Assembly (NCBI GenBank): GCA_013397845.1
Contig: VZTG01006782.1
Location: forward strand, 595,974 to 659,973
Direction: 5' to 3'
From: Melanocharis versteri
Taxonomy: Eukaryota; Chordata; Aves; Passeriformes; Melanocharitidae
Length of the DNA stretch: 64,000 nucleotides
A program made the position numbers and the translations under genes. The first letter of the stretch is position 1, and each line of letters begins with the position of its first letter. The notes beneath the pieces were generated by a model. It ran no database searches. It saw nothing but the letters and a program-made list of their open reading frames with translations, and was not told where the DNA came from. Positions 34,408-47,200 of this stretch are shown piece after piece.

Positions 34408-37015
34408 GATTTTTTTTGGGGGACAAATTAGATCTTATGAATCCCCAAGTGTACATATATATTTATATATAGCTTTCTCCATAGGGAAAACATATATCAA
34501 AGGAGGAGAGACATTCCTAAAGTGCCCCTTGTCATACAGTACTGAACGGGATTTCTAAGAGCATCAGTGTAAATCCAAAGTTTTTAAGCAGGAACAACAG
34601 AAGTGGAGAAGGAAGGGCTGTAGCTGCTCTTCTTCCCACAGAATAGAGAGAAGTTTGCCAACTTTAAAAAACAAAAAGAAAAATCCCAAAGAAATGTTTC
34701 TGGTAGGCCTGAACAAGGCAGTTGAGAACAGGGGTACACACGACATCTGGAGCAGCTGGGCTGGCCAAGGGGGACATTCCTAATGGGGAGGCCAACACCC
34801 ACGAAAGGGATCAGACAGACAGCATGGCAAAACTCCAAGGGAAAGAAAAACTGACCAAGATACAGGACTGGGCAAGGCAGGGCCACTCTTTGCTCTAAAC
34901 CACAAGGGAGCAGAAGATGAGGTCAGCAGCACCCCTGTCCATTCAGCACAGGCCATTCAGTAACCCAGCACAAAGCTCATCTCCCTGGGGCTCGGCCAAT
35001 GCTCCTGCACTGAGCCCACTCTCAACCCAGCTCCTTCCCCTTCAATGAAGAGATTTTGTTATTTTGTGAGTTGGAACAGTAAAAAAAGGCAGAAAAACAC
35101 GTCCTCCCCCTCCCTGACACCGCTGCAGAAGGCAAAGCCACACAGTCCCTCCTGAGAAGGGAGGTGACCCTTTTGCACGTACTCAGCATTGAGGAGTTTC
35201 TGATGAGGAGAAACTGACCCCATATCCAACCCTATCTCTCAAATACTGGCACACAATGGCCTCCTTGGGAAAGCACCTGCAGGGACAGAGGACAACCAAG
35301 TCCTGGCAATTCCAGGAACCCCCCACTGTTAATGGTGCACTGGAATGAGAACATACAATCTGCTTTAACAGGGTTTTAGGATAAGAAATCCTTCAAGGTT
35401 TGTCCATTCTGCAGGAGCTGTGCTGGCAGCACAGCCAAGAGCTTCCTGAACTCAAGGATGCATGAAAGAAAAATAAGTGGTAACTGGGGCTTTATAAACA
35501 GACTTCATACAATTCCCAGTGACACCTGCTCAGAAGGCACAATCACCCCTGACCTCTGCAGTCATTTCTCCTGCCTCTAGACCAGTTTTAACTGGGGACA
35601 GTATGGAACAGGCAGATGTCCTCAGTTAAACCCCTGACACTGTTCACACCAGTCCTCAACAGGCTGAAGTCCTGCTAGAGTCACCAGGTCTTTTGGGCAG
35701 AGTATGGATGCTGTTTTCCTGCAGAAGAGCTCAGCCCCACCCGGACGCAGCCGGGCAGCGCCATGAGGTGCTCAGCCACCCCGGCCTCCTCCTCTGCCAA
35801 AGCTCCTGGGCAGATGTGGCACCATCCTCCCATCCTGCCCCAGGAGAACGGCTGCTGGCTACAGCAGCATTTTGCCTGCAGTAAGGACTCTGGAATACTT
35901 GTTTTAAAAAGAGAGGAAGACAGAATGGAGATCATTCACAGCAATAACTACACACACAGTGCAAGGACCCGAACATTCAGCCAGCAGCGCAACATCCTAA
36001 GAAGCCTCCCGGGCAGGCTGGCAAGTGCCAGCAAAGCCAAACAGCATTCCTCCTCTCCTGGCTCTCTGGGATTTGCCACTGACCTCAGACAGGTCTGCCC
36101 CAACCACCGGGAAGGGGGAACAGGAGGGTCCTGAGGGATGAGGGTTCTTTGGTGCACGTCTCACTGTCAGACACGAGCTCTCACACTGATCTCCTGCAGC
36201 AAACCCTTATCCTGCATAAGGAGAGATTGCTTCCCTGTCAAAGGGAACAAAGCTGTTCGAACTGCCTGCGCTCTGGAAGGGAACCACATCCCCATTTTCC
36301 CTTTCCGAACCCACTGGCTCCCACACCAAAGCGTGGTCAGGACAGAACAAACTAACAAACATTAACCCATGCAGCAAATCTACCTCATTTCTCTTGGTCT
36401 TCTTGTCCCAGGTTCCATCCACCAGGCCACAGAAACGCCCTGCAAGCTGCCAGCACAAAGCATGTGCCTCTGCCAAACAACAAACCCGAGAAACCTGGGG
36501 GGGCTTGGACTGGTAGGAGGGACCCTGACCGGGGCCATGCCATGCAGAGATCTGCAAAATCAATTATTGCATCAGCAAACCAAGCCAGACAAAATACAAA
36601 TTCCCCCAAAAACATCCAAACAAAGCATTGTCAAACATTAAAATAATAAAAAACAGTATTTTTTTGACATAGCTATAAAAATCAAGTCATTTATAAAATG
36701 GCAACAAATCAAGTCTGGTTGTGTATTCTTTTTCCTTTTATTAGACAGGACAGAGAATTTCCTTAAAATGCCGTAACAAGTCACAGTGATTTTAGATGGT
36801 TTTTGAAATGTAATATATTGATGGGAAATACCTTTAACATGGTTTGACTCGTGGTTTGTTGTTGGGGTTTTTTTTGTCACTGTACTCTGGTCCACCAAAC
36901 CATCTATCTTATAGTTTCTTGTTTAGAGAGGACACTCTGTCTTCTTCCTCCAAAAATGAATTTTGTCTCATAATCCTGCAAAATAATCAACCTTACAAAA
37001 GGCCTTCAAACGTTA

Positions 37016-37078
37016 TATTTATATATATATGCATATACATATATATACACACACATACACACATATATATAAATATAG
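37016..37078. repeat. AT/CA dinucleotide-rich microsatellite in MNT 3' UTR
   Basis: Alternating TA and CA runs with ATGCATAT and ATATATACACACACA-like segments, about 400 nt after the MNT stop on the minus strand. Likely polymorphic and able to fold back on itself. Confidence 0.85.
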
Positions 37079-37447
37079 ACTTCTATGATTTTTTTCCCAT
37101 TCTACGCAATGTCTCGATAAAGAGATCAGCAATTTTTATTCTACAAAGAAGCAACACATAAGAGGGCAAAATTAAAGTCTTAAGAACATCATATCCATAG
37201 TTCACTCATTACACATAAAAGGAAAAAAAATCACCATGAACAACTGTCTTTGAAGTTTCTCGGATGAGCAGCTCCGAGTGCGGAGCGGCCCCGTCGCGGC
37301 GGCAGGCGGGCACCGGGCCCTGGGGACAGCCCGGCCCTGCCACTCCCGGCATCCCTGCGCTCCCTCCGCCGAGCCGGACGTGGTTGGAATGTACGGAGTT
37401 TCCTTAGGAAAGGTTCCCAACAAAGACCTGGCATCGGCCCGTCCCCT

Positions 37448-38239
37448 CTAGGCCAGCTTCAGCGTGCTCACCGGGAACGACGGCATGGTCACCATAGTCA
37501 CCGGGTTTAGGACCGTCTGCCCCACCAACTGCGGGTGATGGACAACCTGGGTTCCCACGGCCGGCTTGGCCATCACGGCCGGCTGGCCCAGGCCCNNNNN
37601 NNNNNNNNNNNNNNNNNNNNNNNNNNNNNNNNNNNNNNNNNNNNNNNNNNNNNNNNNNNNNNNNNNNNNNNNNNNNNNNNNNNNNNNNNNNNNNNNNNNN
37701 NNNNNNNNNNNNNNNNNNNNNNNNNNNNNNNNNNNNNNNNNNNNNNNNNNNNNNNNNNNNNNNNNNNNNNNNNNNNNNNNNNNNNNNNNNNNNNNNNNNN
37801 NNNNNNNNNNNNNNNNNNNNNNNNNNNNNNNNNNNNNNNNNNNNNNNNNNNNNNNNNNNNNNNNNNNNNNNNNNNNNNNNNNNNNNNNNNNNNNNNNNNN
37901 NNNNNNNNNNNNNNNNNNNNNNNNNNNNNNNNNNNNNNNNNNNNNNNNNNNNNNNNNNNNNNNNNNNNNNNNNNNNNNNNNNNNNNNNNNNNNNNNNNNN
38001 NNNNNNNNNNNNNNNNNNNNNNNNNNNNNNNNNNNNNNNNNNNNNNNNNNNNNNNNNNNGGGGCTGGGCGTGGGGCTTCTGCTGGATGGAGACGTGCGGG
38101 GGCAGGACCGTGGGCAGGGGGGGAGCAGCACTGGGGGGGACGGCTTTCAGCAGCTCTGGGTGCTGGCGCTGGGTGAGTTTTGGTAATGAGTTCACTGGCC
38201 TGTCATCTTCCATGTCTTCATCCATGTTGTCTTCACCCT
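37448..38239 (-). CDS. MNT: MNT exon 6, C-terminal region with assembly gap
   Basis: Begins EGEDNMDEDMEDDRPVNSLP, continues KLTQRQHPELLKAVPPSAAP, then enters a 464-N gap. After the gap it reads GLGQPAVMAKPAVGTQVVHH, then PQLVGQTVLNPVTMVTMPSF, and ends STLKLA with TAG at 37448-37450. The frames on the two sides of the gap do not match for a 464-nt gap. Confidence 0.93.
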
Positions 38240-41200
38240 CTGGAAAACACGAAAGGAAGAAACTCCCATAAAAAAGCAAGCAGAGCACGAACTGGACCAA
38301 CGAGCCTCCCTAGAAGGCAGCATCAGCAGAAGAGACGTGCAGGAGGCATCACTCAGCTACAGGCTGGTGGCACAATGGCACGGGATGGCACAGCCCTCTC
38401 CTCGCTGCCTGTGGGCCAAGGACCTGGAGCCAGGCAGGTGTGACAGCTCAAAGACCCAGTCACAGCAGGGTGCTCCCAACAGGCTGAGAGCTCTCACTGG
38501 GCAGGCAAGGGGAGCACCACGAGCAGAGGCGGACAGAAAGCACCTGGCTGAGCTCTGGGCTGAAGTGGGCTCCTTCAGGGAAGAGGAACAGGCTTTCCTT
38601 TCCTGGCCAGTTGTTCCACTGATCAGCACCACCCCTTCTGCTCCCAGAGCAGGAAGGAAAGAGCCATGGAGAAACATGGCAGCAAGTATCTCATCTGGTT
38701 CTGGAGAATGAACTCTTGTCCACCACAGGAACTAAGGAAGCAAAGCAGGAACATACTGGCCCTGAGATCAGGAAGACGAGCCCAGCACCCTGCAATGCCT
38801 GTTCTAGAGCCAGCCATGCAGCAAAGAATAAAAATCTCAGAAGACACAGAAGCAGCAGGAACACCAGGGAAGACACTTCCCCTTCACAAGCTCTGGGTAG
38901 CAGCAGCTTGATGAGGTCACTTTTGGCAGAGGCCTCTGCAGAGGGAACAGCTGGCACTTCTGACGACAAAGCACCGCTACTCCCAACTTCCATCAGCCTA
39001 CACCTGGAGCCTGCTCCTACAATCAGAGGTGATGAGCCTGAACACACTCAGGTTTTCCCTTCCCACAACCTGTGGTATCGTCTCCCTGGTGTGCCAAGAG
39101 CAAATGCTGCCTTGAAGGAACTGCTGTGAATGGTTATGCACTGCTACAGCCTCCTCTGGAAAGCTCTACATCCACGGACTGCCTATTCCTCCTGCTGCAG
39201 ATGCCTGGTGTGGAGGGAAGCATGCACTCTCCTATCTCACAGAAACTCCTTGCTGGGAACCGCACGTCAGATATCCATTAGTGCCATTTCATCTTCACTG
39301 TGAATCCTTCTGATGCAATGTGAAGGCTCATTAAGTTGTTCAAATGCTCTGGTGATCCTCCCTGTACCAAATCCTTCTTCTGTATGTGCTGAACACCCTC
39401 CCACACCCACACAAATACACCAGGATGCTCATTTCTAACGAGCCGGGTTGCAGAGCTGTGCAAGAAAAAAGCTAAGTTTGAAAAGCAGGGATTTATCTCC
39501 ACAATGAGGTTGGATGTGCAAACCTGCACTTTATATCTACCTGACATTGATTCACAACTTCCAGTTTCCTTCACAGGAGCAGCAGAGTGTTATTAACAAC
39601 ATCAATCATTACAAACACTCCAAAACCTTTTACTTTATTCTGAATGCAAAGAAACCCTGACACTGCTAACTGAAGATCCCCACCACCCCAGTGTAACTGT
39701 GTCAATGACCTTTTGTGATAATTACGAGAAAAAGATAAAAATTATGGGTACCTGATGCTGTCGAGGTAGATGCCTGGTCATCCTCTGGCTGAACTGTCTG
39801 TCGAATAATTCTGTCAATCTCCAAGACATCCATCCACTGGCTCAACTCGTTCTTCAGTTCTGCCAGCCGCTGCTGGGTAGCGATCTTCTCTCTCGCCAGC
39901 CGCTCCATCTCGTGCTCATATTCTTTTTCCTTCCTCTTTAAAGTCTAAAGTTGGAGAAAAGAAAATGAAATATAATGAGAACAAAGACAAGAATAATCTA
40001 CACTAATCTGGCCACTCCCATGTCCACAGCTCATTTTTTATATTGCCAGTTATTCTGGTGTAAAATGTGTTCAGTTATATTTACACCTGCCAAATTCGGG
40101 CAGAAAGGGAAGGACAAGAGCTGGCACATAAAGTATTGCTCTGCTTTCTGAGAGAAAACTAGTAAGCCCTGAAAACTGAAATGCTTAGAAGGAAAGAAAC
40201 AGCATAAGTACTGATGAGCTTCTGAGCAACACACGCCACACCAAGAGCTCCTGACCTAGAGGAGATGGTGGATGGTAGAACCAACAGCACCCTCCATCAC
40301 GGGGAAATCCCGAGGTCAAACACGAAGGAAGGTGCATGTTGTCCTCTCCTGCTAATGCCCACTTGGCACTGGGAATTGCCAGACCCATTGGTAAGGTCAG
40401 GCGAGCTGCTGCATCAGCAGCACAGTACAGAGAAACACCTCCCACTGCCCAGCACCACTGCTGGGAAATAAAAACCACAGAGACCTGAGGCAGATCAGCT
40501 ATTCCAAGGCCTGTTTTATGAATTTTTAAGCCAGCAGTGTAGCACTGCACAGTCAGAGACCTGGTGCTCCAGCCCAGGGCCACACTTACTTTATGCATAA
40601 AAGAGACAAAATTACATGAAAACTGTAAAACCTCATACAGACTGTCCATTTTCTGAAGTTAAGTATCACCACTGGGAATTTAAATCCCACACACACTTCT
40701 GAAAATACCAGCCACACGGAGCCCACACAGATGCTCCTATTCCCTCACTGCTGGCAAGTGCTGAGCTCAAAAGCAAACCCCACACCCGGCAGAGAACCAG
40801 GCTCACGGTCTTCTTAATACATGCTCTTTACTTCTCTCTCAGGTTCTCCAGGATGAGTACAATCAATCCTGACCTCATGCCTTTCAATAGTTCTGCCGGT
40901 GTTGTAGCTCACAGGTTTGCTGGGAAGGACCTTAAAGCCTGTTCAGCCTGCCTTTAATGCAGCCTAAGGCGACACAGATCAGGGCAACTCCTGCCGCTAC
41001 CTTTGTCCCAGTAATAACAATAAAGGAAGTCTTTTTAAAAGAGCCAAACAATGTGTGTTAGCAGGGCACAACCACTGCAGGTGTGTCAATGGAGACAGCT
41101 CCTCTCCCTCCAGATCAGCTAAAATCTCCTCAAAACAGTGTTTTCAGGCAAAGGGGGCAGTTCTTTCTCTCCTGTTGCTTTTCAAGCCAAAGCAGGCAGC

Positions 41201-44200
41201 AGACAGACCAACACCATGATCCCACAGTTGTGTCTCGGGCAAGCCCAGCAGACCTGCAGCCCACTGCAGGGAGGTGGCCATGGGGACAGCCAGGAAGGGA
41301 GGATGGGGACTCCTGGAATCCTGGCTCTGCACCAGCCCTGACTTGTAGCCCAGAGATTCCCACGTGGCTGAGGCCCAAACCCACAGGCTAGTTTTAAAGT
41401 CTCTTTCCTACTGAGTGCAGCCAAAGCATTTTGCCTGACCCAGAAAAGTCATGTGCTGCGTGTGCTCTGATCTCCCTGCAAAGGGGTGACACAGAGCGAC
41501 GGAGGGCAAGACGAAGGTGACGAGGAAGGTGCACGCCCCTGGGTCAGGTTTAAACATGCCAGAAGACTTGCACGTAACGTGTCTGAATGTCTTCTCCTCA
41601 CCATGTCATCAGGAAAGAGGCAAGTAGAAGAAAGGCTGAGGCTAAACCTGCTGCGCAAACACGAGCCCAGCCCCTCTCTGCAGCGTCTCCCCAAAGCTGC
41701 TCTCCACACAGGGCACGAGAGGACAGAACAGGAACAGCTCTCCAGGAGGAGCAGGCACGAAATCCCCGCAGCAGCAGCAGCCTCGGCACCGCAGCGGGCA
41801 CAGCACACGCATATTCAAGCAGATTTGGCTTCATGCCCTGCTGTGAGAGGAGACTCCCAGCACTGGGGGAAAGCACTACTGCGAGGTATGAGCAGGGCAG
41901 CTGGTAATTAGTTACAAACTTTTAATTACTGAGAAGGCAGTCAAACCCCTAGCAAGCACCAGGAGGAGTCTCCCAGCCAAGAGAGCCACGGAGTTCACTA
42001 AGTCACTCTGCAGGCACTCCACAGCCTTTGGGACTTGGCACTTGCCCAAGCCTGGCCCTAGGGGCTCTGCCTCCCTCAGTGCCAGCATTCCCAGCCCTTG
42101 ACTGGGCGCCAGCTCCCGGCAGCCCCTCGCTGGGTCTGCACCTCCTCCCGGGGCTCCGGCACGGCCGGGCGCTCTCCAAGGGGAGCTGCTGGGGAGGCTG
42201 CAGCAGCAGATGGGCTGGAGGCACTGCTAATCTTTCAAAAACTATTCTGAGATGCAATTCACTGGAGCTCACTTGGTAAAGACGGATCTCCAGGCTGAGC
42301 TGCTCTGGCCTAATAATGAACCTTTGGGTGGGATTAACTGGAGCCCTCTTCCCTCTCCTGCAGCTCCCTCGGAGCACTGCCCCGCTCTCTGCAGGTACAC
42401 TCAGGTGCAGTCCCCTCCCAGGCTCCACAGGGACCGGGGCTGTGCCCTGCACTGGGAGCTGAGCCTGGGAGCCAGAACAGCCCCAGCCCCACTGCAGAAA
42501 GGAGCACTCATCGAGGACAGGGAGCAGGGACCCTCCTGCCTCTGCACTTGTGGCCACCGCAGCCGTGTGTCTCCCTGCGTGCCCTCGGGCCATGGCACTG
42601 CCACCCCGGGACACACAGCGCTCTGGCATCCGCCTCCTGACAGATGATTTTCTGCAAATCATCCTGCCCACATCAGGTGCCAGGATTTCCCGTCAGTCAA
42701 CAGAAAGTCCACAGTGACAGCCAACCTTTAGTCACTGGGACTGTGATCACTGACCTGCCCCTGCACATAAAAACCTTTAGACACTCACTGATCTCCAGGA
42801 TGTTTTCCTAAAACAGGAATTTCTGTCAGCACTATCACCATGGATCCCATGCAATACAAAACCAGCCGCTTTAAAATAACATATTAGCACACAGACACTC
42901 TTTTCCCCAAACCCAAGCCTTTGGAATTTTCCATCAGAATGGGCATATAATGGTAGCACTGAAAAGGGCAGAGGGGATCCTAAAACTACAAACAACACAG
43001 TAACTGAGAATTAAATTTTGATAAAAGAAATTCATACAAGTGCCCAAACACCCCTTTCCTTCAAAATCTGGAATTTCATTCAGGCAGAGGCCTGGGCCAG
43101 CTGCAGGGCAGGAGCTGCCATCTGACCCACCTCCACAGCCACTGGGAAGGACCACGGCAAGGGTTCACGTCTGGTTCTGGCACCTGGGATGACAGTTAAG
43201 CTGCTTGCCAAGATCCTGAAGGACACACACTTAACCTGGCTCAAGAAATACTGATCCTGTTTCTCCACAGTGGAAAAAAATCACCGAAGCTACCTGCATT
43301 TCTGTTTTCCCACCTCCTCAGAGGGTGGCCAGGCTGGGCTGGCCCCAGGAAGGCCAGGCGTGGCCCTCGAGCTCTGTCCTGTTTGCAGAGGGCAGCCCAA
43401 AGCCAGGGGTGGCTCCTGACTGAGCACAGCCCACGTGCACCACGGCAGCGCCAGCCCTGCTGCAGCAGCAGAGCCCAGCCCACCCCAGACTGTCTTGGCA
43501 AGCACCAGGCTCCAGCACAGACCCTCCTTCTTACGTCTGTGCCTCCATCATCGTAGCTTTTTCCTGTTAAGCAATTGGGAACCCTGGTTGCCCAGGCAAC
43601 TATTACACTGCAGCGTGAGGAACCTACAGAAGCTACGACTTTAGTACTCTTTTATCTTTCGCATCTGTGCGCTTAAAAAAAATTCCACATGAGCATCCCT
43701 TAAAACAGTAGACCCTGGCCCTGCCAAGGGGAAGCTGAGCTACCCCAGGAAGAAATCATGGATTTCCTCATACTCTTGTGAATCCATCCACGGCTCCTGA
43801 TGCTTGGCAAGTTTTGGAAATCAGCTGCAGGCTCTGGTGAAAGCAGATGATGTTCCACTCTGAACATTCTCAGTTCTGCTGAGCTGAATCTGAGGGAGCC
43901 CTCTGCAGCAGAGCAAGGGCCTGACCCTCCCCTGCCAGGCACCACTGCACCAGGCAGCAGGGGCTGCTCCATGTGCAGGTGGAAGCGGCGACAAGGACAC
44001 AAAGGCAGTGGTGAGTCCCTTCATCTTTTCTTTAAACACCTGCAACCAAATTAAAATCCACATGTGGGTTTGCTTTTCCTCCCCTAGAGTATCTGATTCT
44101 CCTCCTGTACCTGCCAGCTCCTTGGCAGCCTTTATCCACCTAGATTATTGAAGCAAGACCAGATGACAGCAGTGACAGCAAAGGCCTGACACAATTCCAG

Positions 44201-47200
44201 CGGTAATTCCACTTTGTGCCCACTATCCTGGCTGTTTTGGAGCCACTATTTGGTCCTTGTGTGCATCTCCCTGTCATTATTTGGTAAACCAACCATACAC
44301 CAACTCCTGCTCTCCTTGTGTAGCAACAGTCATTTGTCACTGCAAAGAATTTTCCATTTTATAGCTGTCTGTAATGAAATTGCTCGCTCTCATGTCAAGA
44401 CTGGAAATAATGCCCCCAACGCCTTCCCTGCGCCTGCCTCAGGAATGTTGCTGGCCCTGCGGCTGGCACTAGTGAGGTTTTAAAGGCCTTATTACACAGC
44501 TCCCCTCATAAACATTTTATTAGCAGTTTAAAAACACACTTTCAATGATGAGCTTTTCCAAAGCATATTTCAGCTGTTTTCTCCTCTTACATGACATTCG
44601 CTGATTGAAAATACCTCATCAATGAGCAATCAGGAGAGTGATTTGCAATTTCGAGCCAGATTCTTTAACTCTCTGTTCTGGGGACCACAGCTGGTGCCAC
44701 AGGGTGGGACACTCTGAGTCAGGGGGGTCGTGAGCTGCCACTGACCTGCAGGACCTCTAGCGCAGACCAGACCAGCTGGTCAGGCTCTCCACTGCTGCAC
44801 GGAGCTTTGATTCCTATATATAATGGATAAAACCTTAAATCCTAAGAAAAGGATCTTATTCTTGCTGGGACTGCCGTGGTGCAGGAGATTCACAGCAGGA
44901 GCAAGCATCTACCAGCCTGACTCCAAAACCGTTCCAAGCAGGACCAGCGTCCCCAGCCCCTGCAGCCACTGCGTGCACTCCCAAGGTGACAGCACCTGCC
45001 AGATCCTGTCCCTGCGCCGCAGCCCCGCAGCCCTGCTCCCGCCGCCGCCAGCCAGCCCCTCTGTCTGCGAGAGGCAGCCGTGTGTGAACCCCGGCTGGTT
45101 GCCACGGGAACCAAAGCCACGGTTTCCATGGCAACTGCTCCATTCTGCCGGCTCTCGGAGACGAGATCCCGCAGCGGTGCCGGATGTGCTGGGGATGTGC
45201 TGGCCTGGTACCACCGACAGGAAAATACAGGTGGGGCATCACCACAGACCGACGTCACTGCTGTGCTGCGGCCACCCTGGCACTGCCACCACGCACAGCT
45301 ACACCTGGCTGCAGCCCGTGCCACAGGAGCCTCTGCGCAGCACAGGACCACAGTCTCGCTTTCCCCAAACACAAGGTAAAATCACTTTGGCTTGACCCAA
45401 AGCCCTAAGACATTAACAGACCGTGCTCAGCACCAGGAGAACAGGGTGAGGGGTCTCGCTGTGACCAGTGCCCAGCAGACTGGGAGAGGGGACAGCCTGT
45501 GTGCTAACGGGGAGGGAGGCACAGCACAAGGACTTCAGGCTCCCAGTGTTCGTGCCCCAGCTTCAGCCTCCCAAGATCTCAAACTCAAACTTCACACCAG
45601 GACCAGAACCAAAACAAAGCCTGCAAGGTGAACCAGAGCCTGTCCCCCGCTGCCCATGAGTGTGACCCCCTGCACCAACAGCCAGGCCAGGGGTGTTTGC
45701 CAGCAGCCTCGTGACCCAGCTGTGCCACGTGCCCGAGCCTTGGACAGCACGGCAGCCGAAGAGCGCTGCTGTGTCCCGGGAGGCGACCTCACCCTCCCAC
45801 AGGCACGGGGACTCGAGGGAAGGAGCACATCCCTGCTGCACAGGCTGCACTGCACAGGCTGCACTGCACAGGCTGCACCCGCCTCCCAGCAGGTCGGGCA
45901 CCACCCACCACTGCTCAACCTGGCTGCAAGGGTACGGATGAACTTCTAGACAGAAGTATGTCCCAGAACAGGAAACCTGCCTGGAGCAATCACGGAAAAT
46001 GAGAACATGCGTTGGTACTTACATCTATCATTTCCACTGATAAATGCACTTCGGGCTCCTGATAAAAAAAGACACCAGGCCATAATCTGTGATCAAAACA
46101 AGGGCTGGGACGTGACTGTTTGCACTGACCTGTCAGAGCCAGCCTCCTGAAGGACCACGCTCTGGACAAAGTACAAACAGTCACTGGGGCAGAGGGGAGG
46201 AAGAATCCAAATCAGGAAAACAAAAAATAAATTCAGAGAAGAAAAAAAAGGTAGCAACCAACTGGAACCCACAGTACAACAAACCAGGGAAAAGCAGTGC
46301 TTCTGTATTTTCCTTGCAGTCATCTCTGAGCAGCTGCTGCAGGAGCCAAGGCAGAGTTTTGGATGGTCATGGGTGGAGCCCTCCCTTTGTTCCCATTCCT
46401 CCACTCTGGCTCAGCCAACAGGCACAAGGCACAGGTGAGCTGCACACCTGAAGGGAACCTGCCCAGCAAGCAGGGAAGTGAGGGCTTCTCCTGGGAAAGG
46501 ACACCTCCCAAAACACAGTTCTGGCAGGTGCTGGCAGTCCCAACAGCCAAGGGCTCTGACAGAACCACTCCCCCACACCACGGCAGCAGGTCCGAGGTCC
46601 TGGTGACTCAGAGAATGGTGCCATCCTCCTGCACCACCTCTCCTTCCTGTTTCCCCATCCTTCTAAGGAGGTCAGTGCCAGTTACTCACATCCCAGCAGC
46701 TCCACCCACGGCCCACAGAGCAGATCTGGGTCACCAGCGGATTTCTCTCCATCTATCTCCCTCATTGTCAGGGCCATGGTGGCAGTGGGAGAACACAAAA
46801 CTCAGCTGTTAAACACAAACCGACTCCAGAATCTGTGTGAGGCCATGAGGCAAAGCTGTGCCCAGCTGGAAGCCTCTGTCTGCGCTGCAGGGGCTGGGTC
46901 TGCACTGCTGCTGGCACAGCAGCCACGGTGCCCACCGTGCCACGGCACTCGCACTGCCACTGCTGCTCACCGAGCTGGGCCCAGGGCTGGAGCTCCTCTG
47001 CTGGGCTGAGGGGGTGCCTTTGGTTTGTCTGGGACTTTTGCTCTGTTTCGAAGGCAGGTGGCTTCTGCCATGTCACACATAAAATACAGCCCATGCAACC
47101 AAGCTGTAATTACCCCTACTCTCGTTAGGGCCCATGCCCTGTCTCCCCTCCCATGCCACCTCTGACAGCACGTGGCAACCAGAACAAGCAACAGCCCCCA

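Larger units (their letters stand above)
31375..37447 (-). other. MNT: Probable MNT 3' UTR
   Basis: Runs from after the MNT stop (37448) toward lower coordinates. Minus-strand AATAAA signals appear at 36737-36742, 34402-34407, 31408-31413 and 31391-31396. The two at 31.4 kb are preceded on the minus strand by an AT-rich stretch with TGTA elements, typical of a distal poly(A) site. The 34.4 kb signal gives a UTR near 3 kb. No convincing coding exon is visible. The true end is uncertain. Confidence 0.5.
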
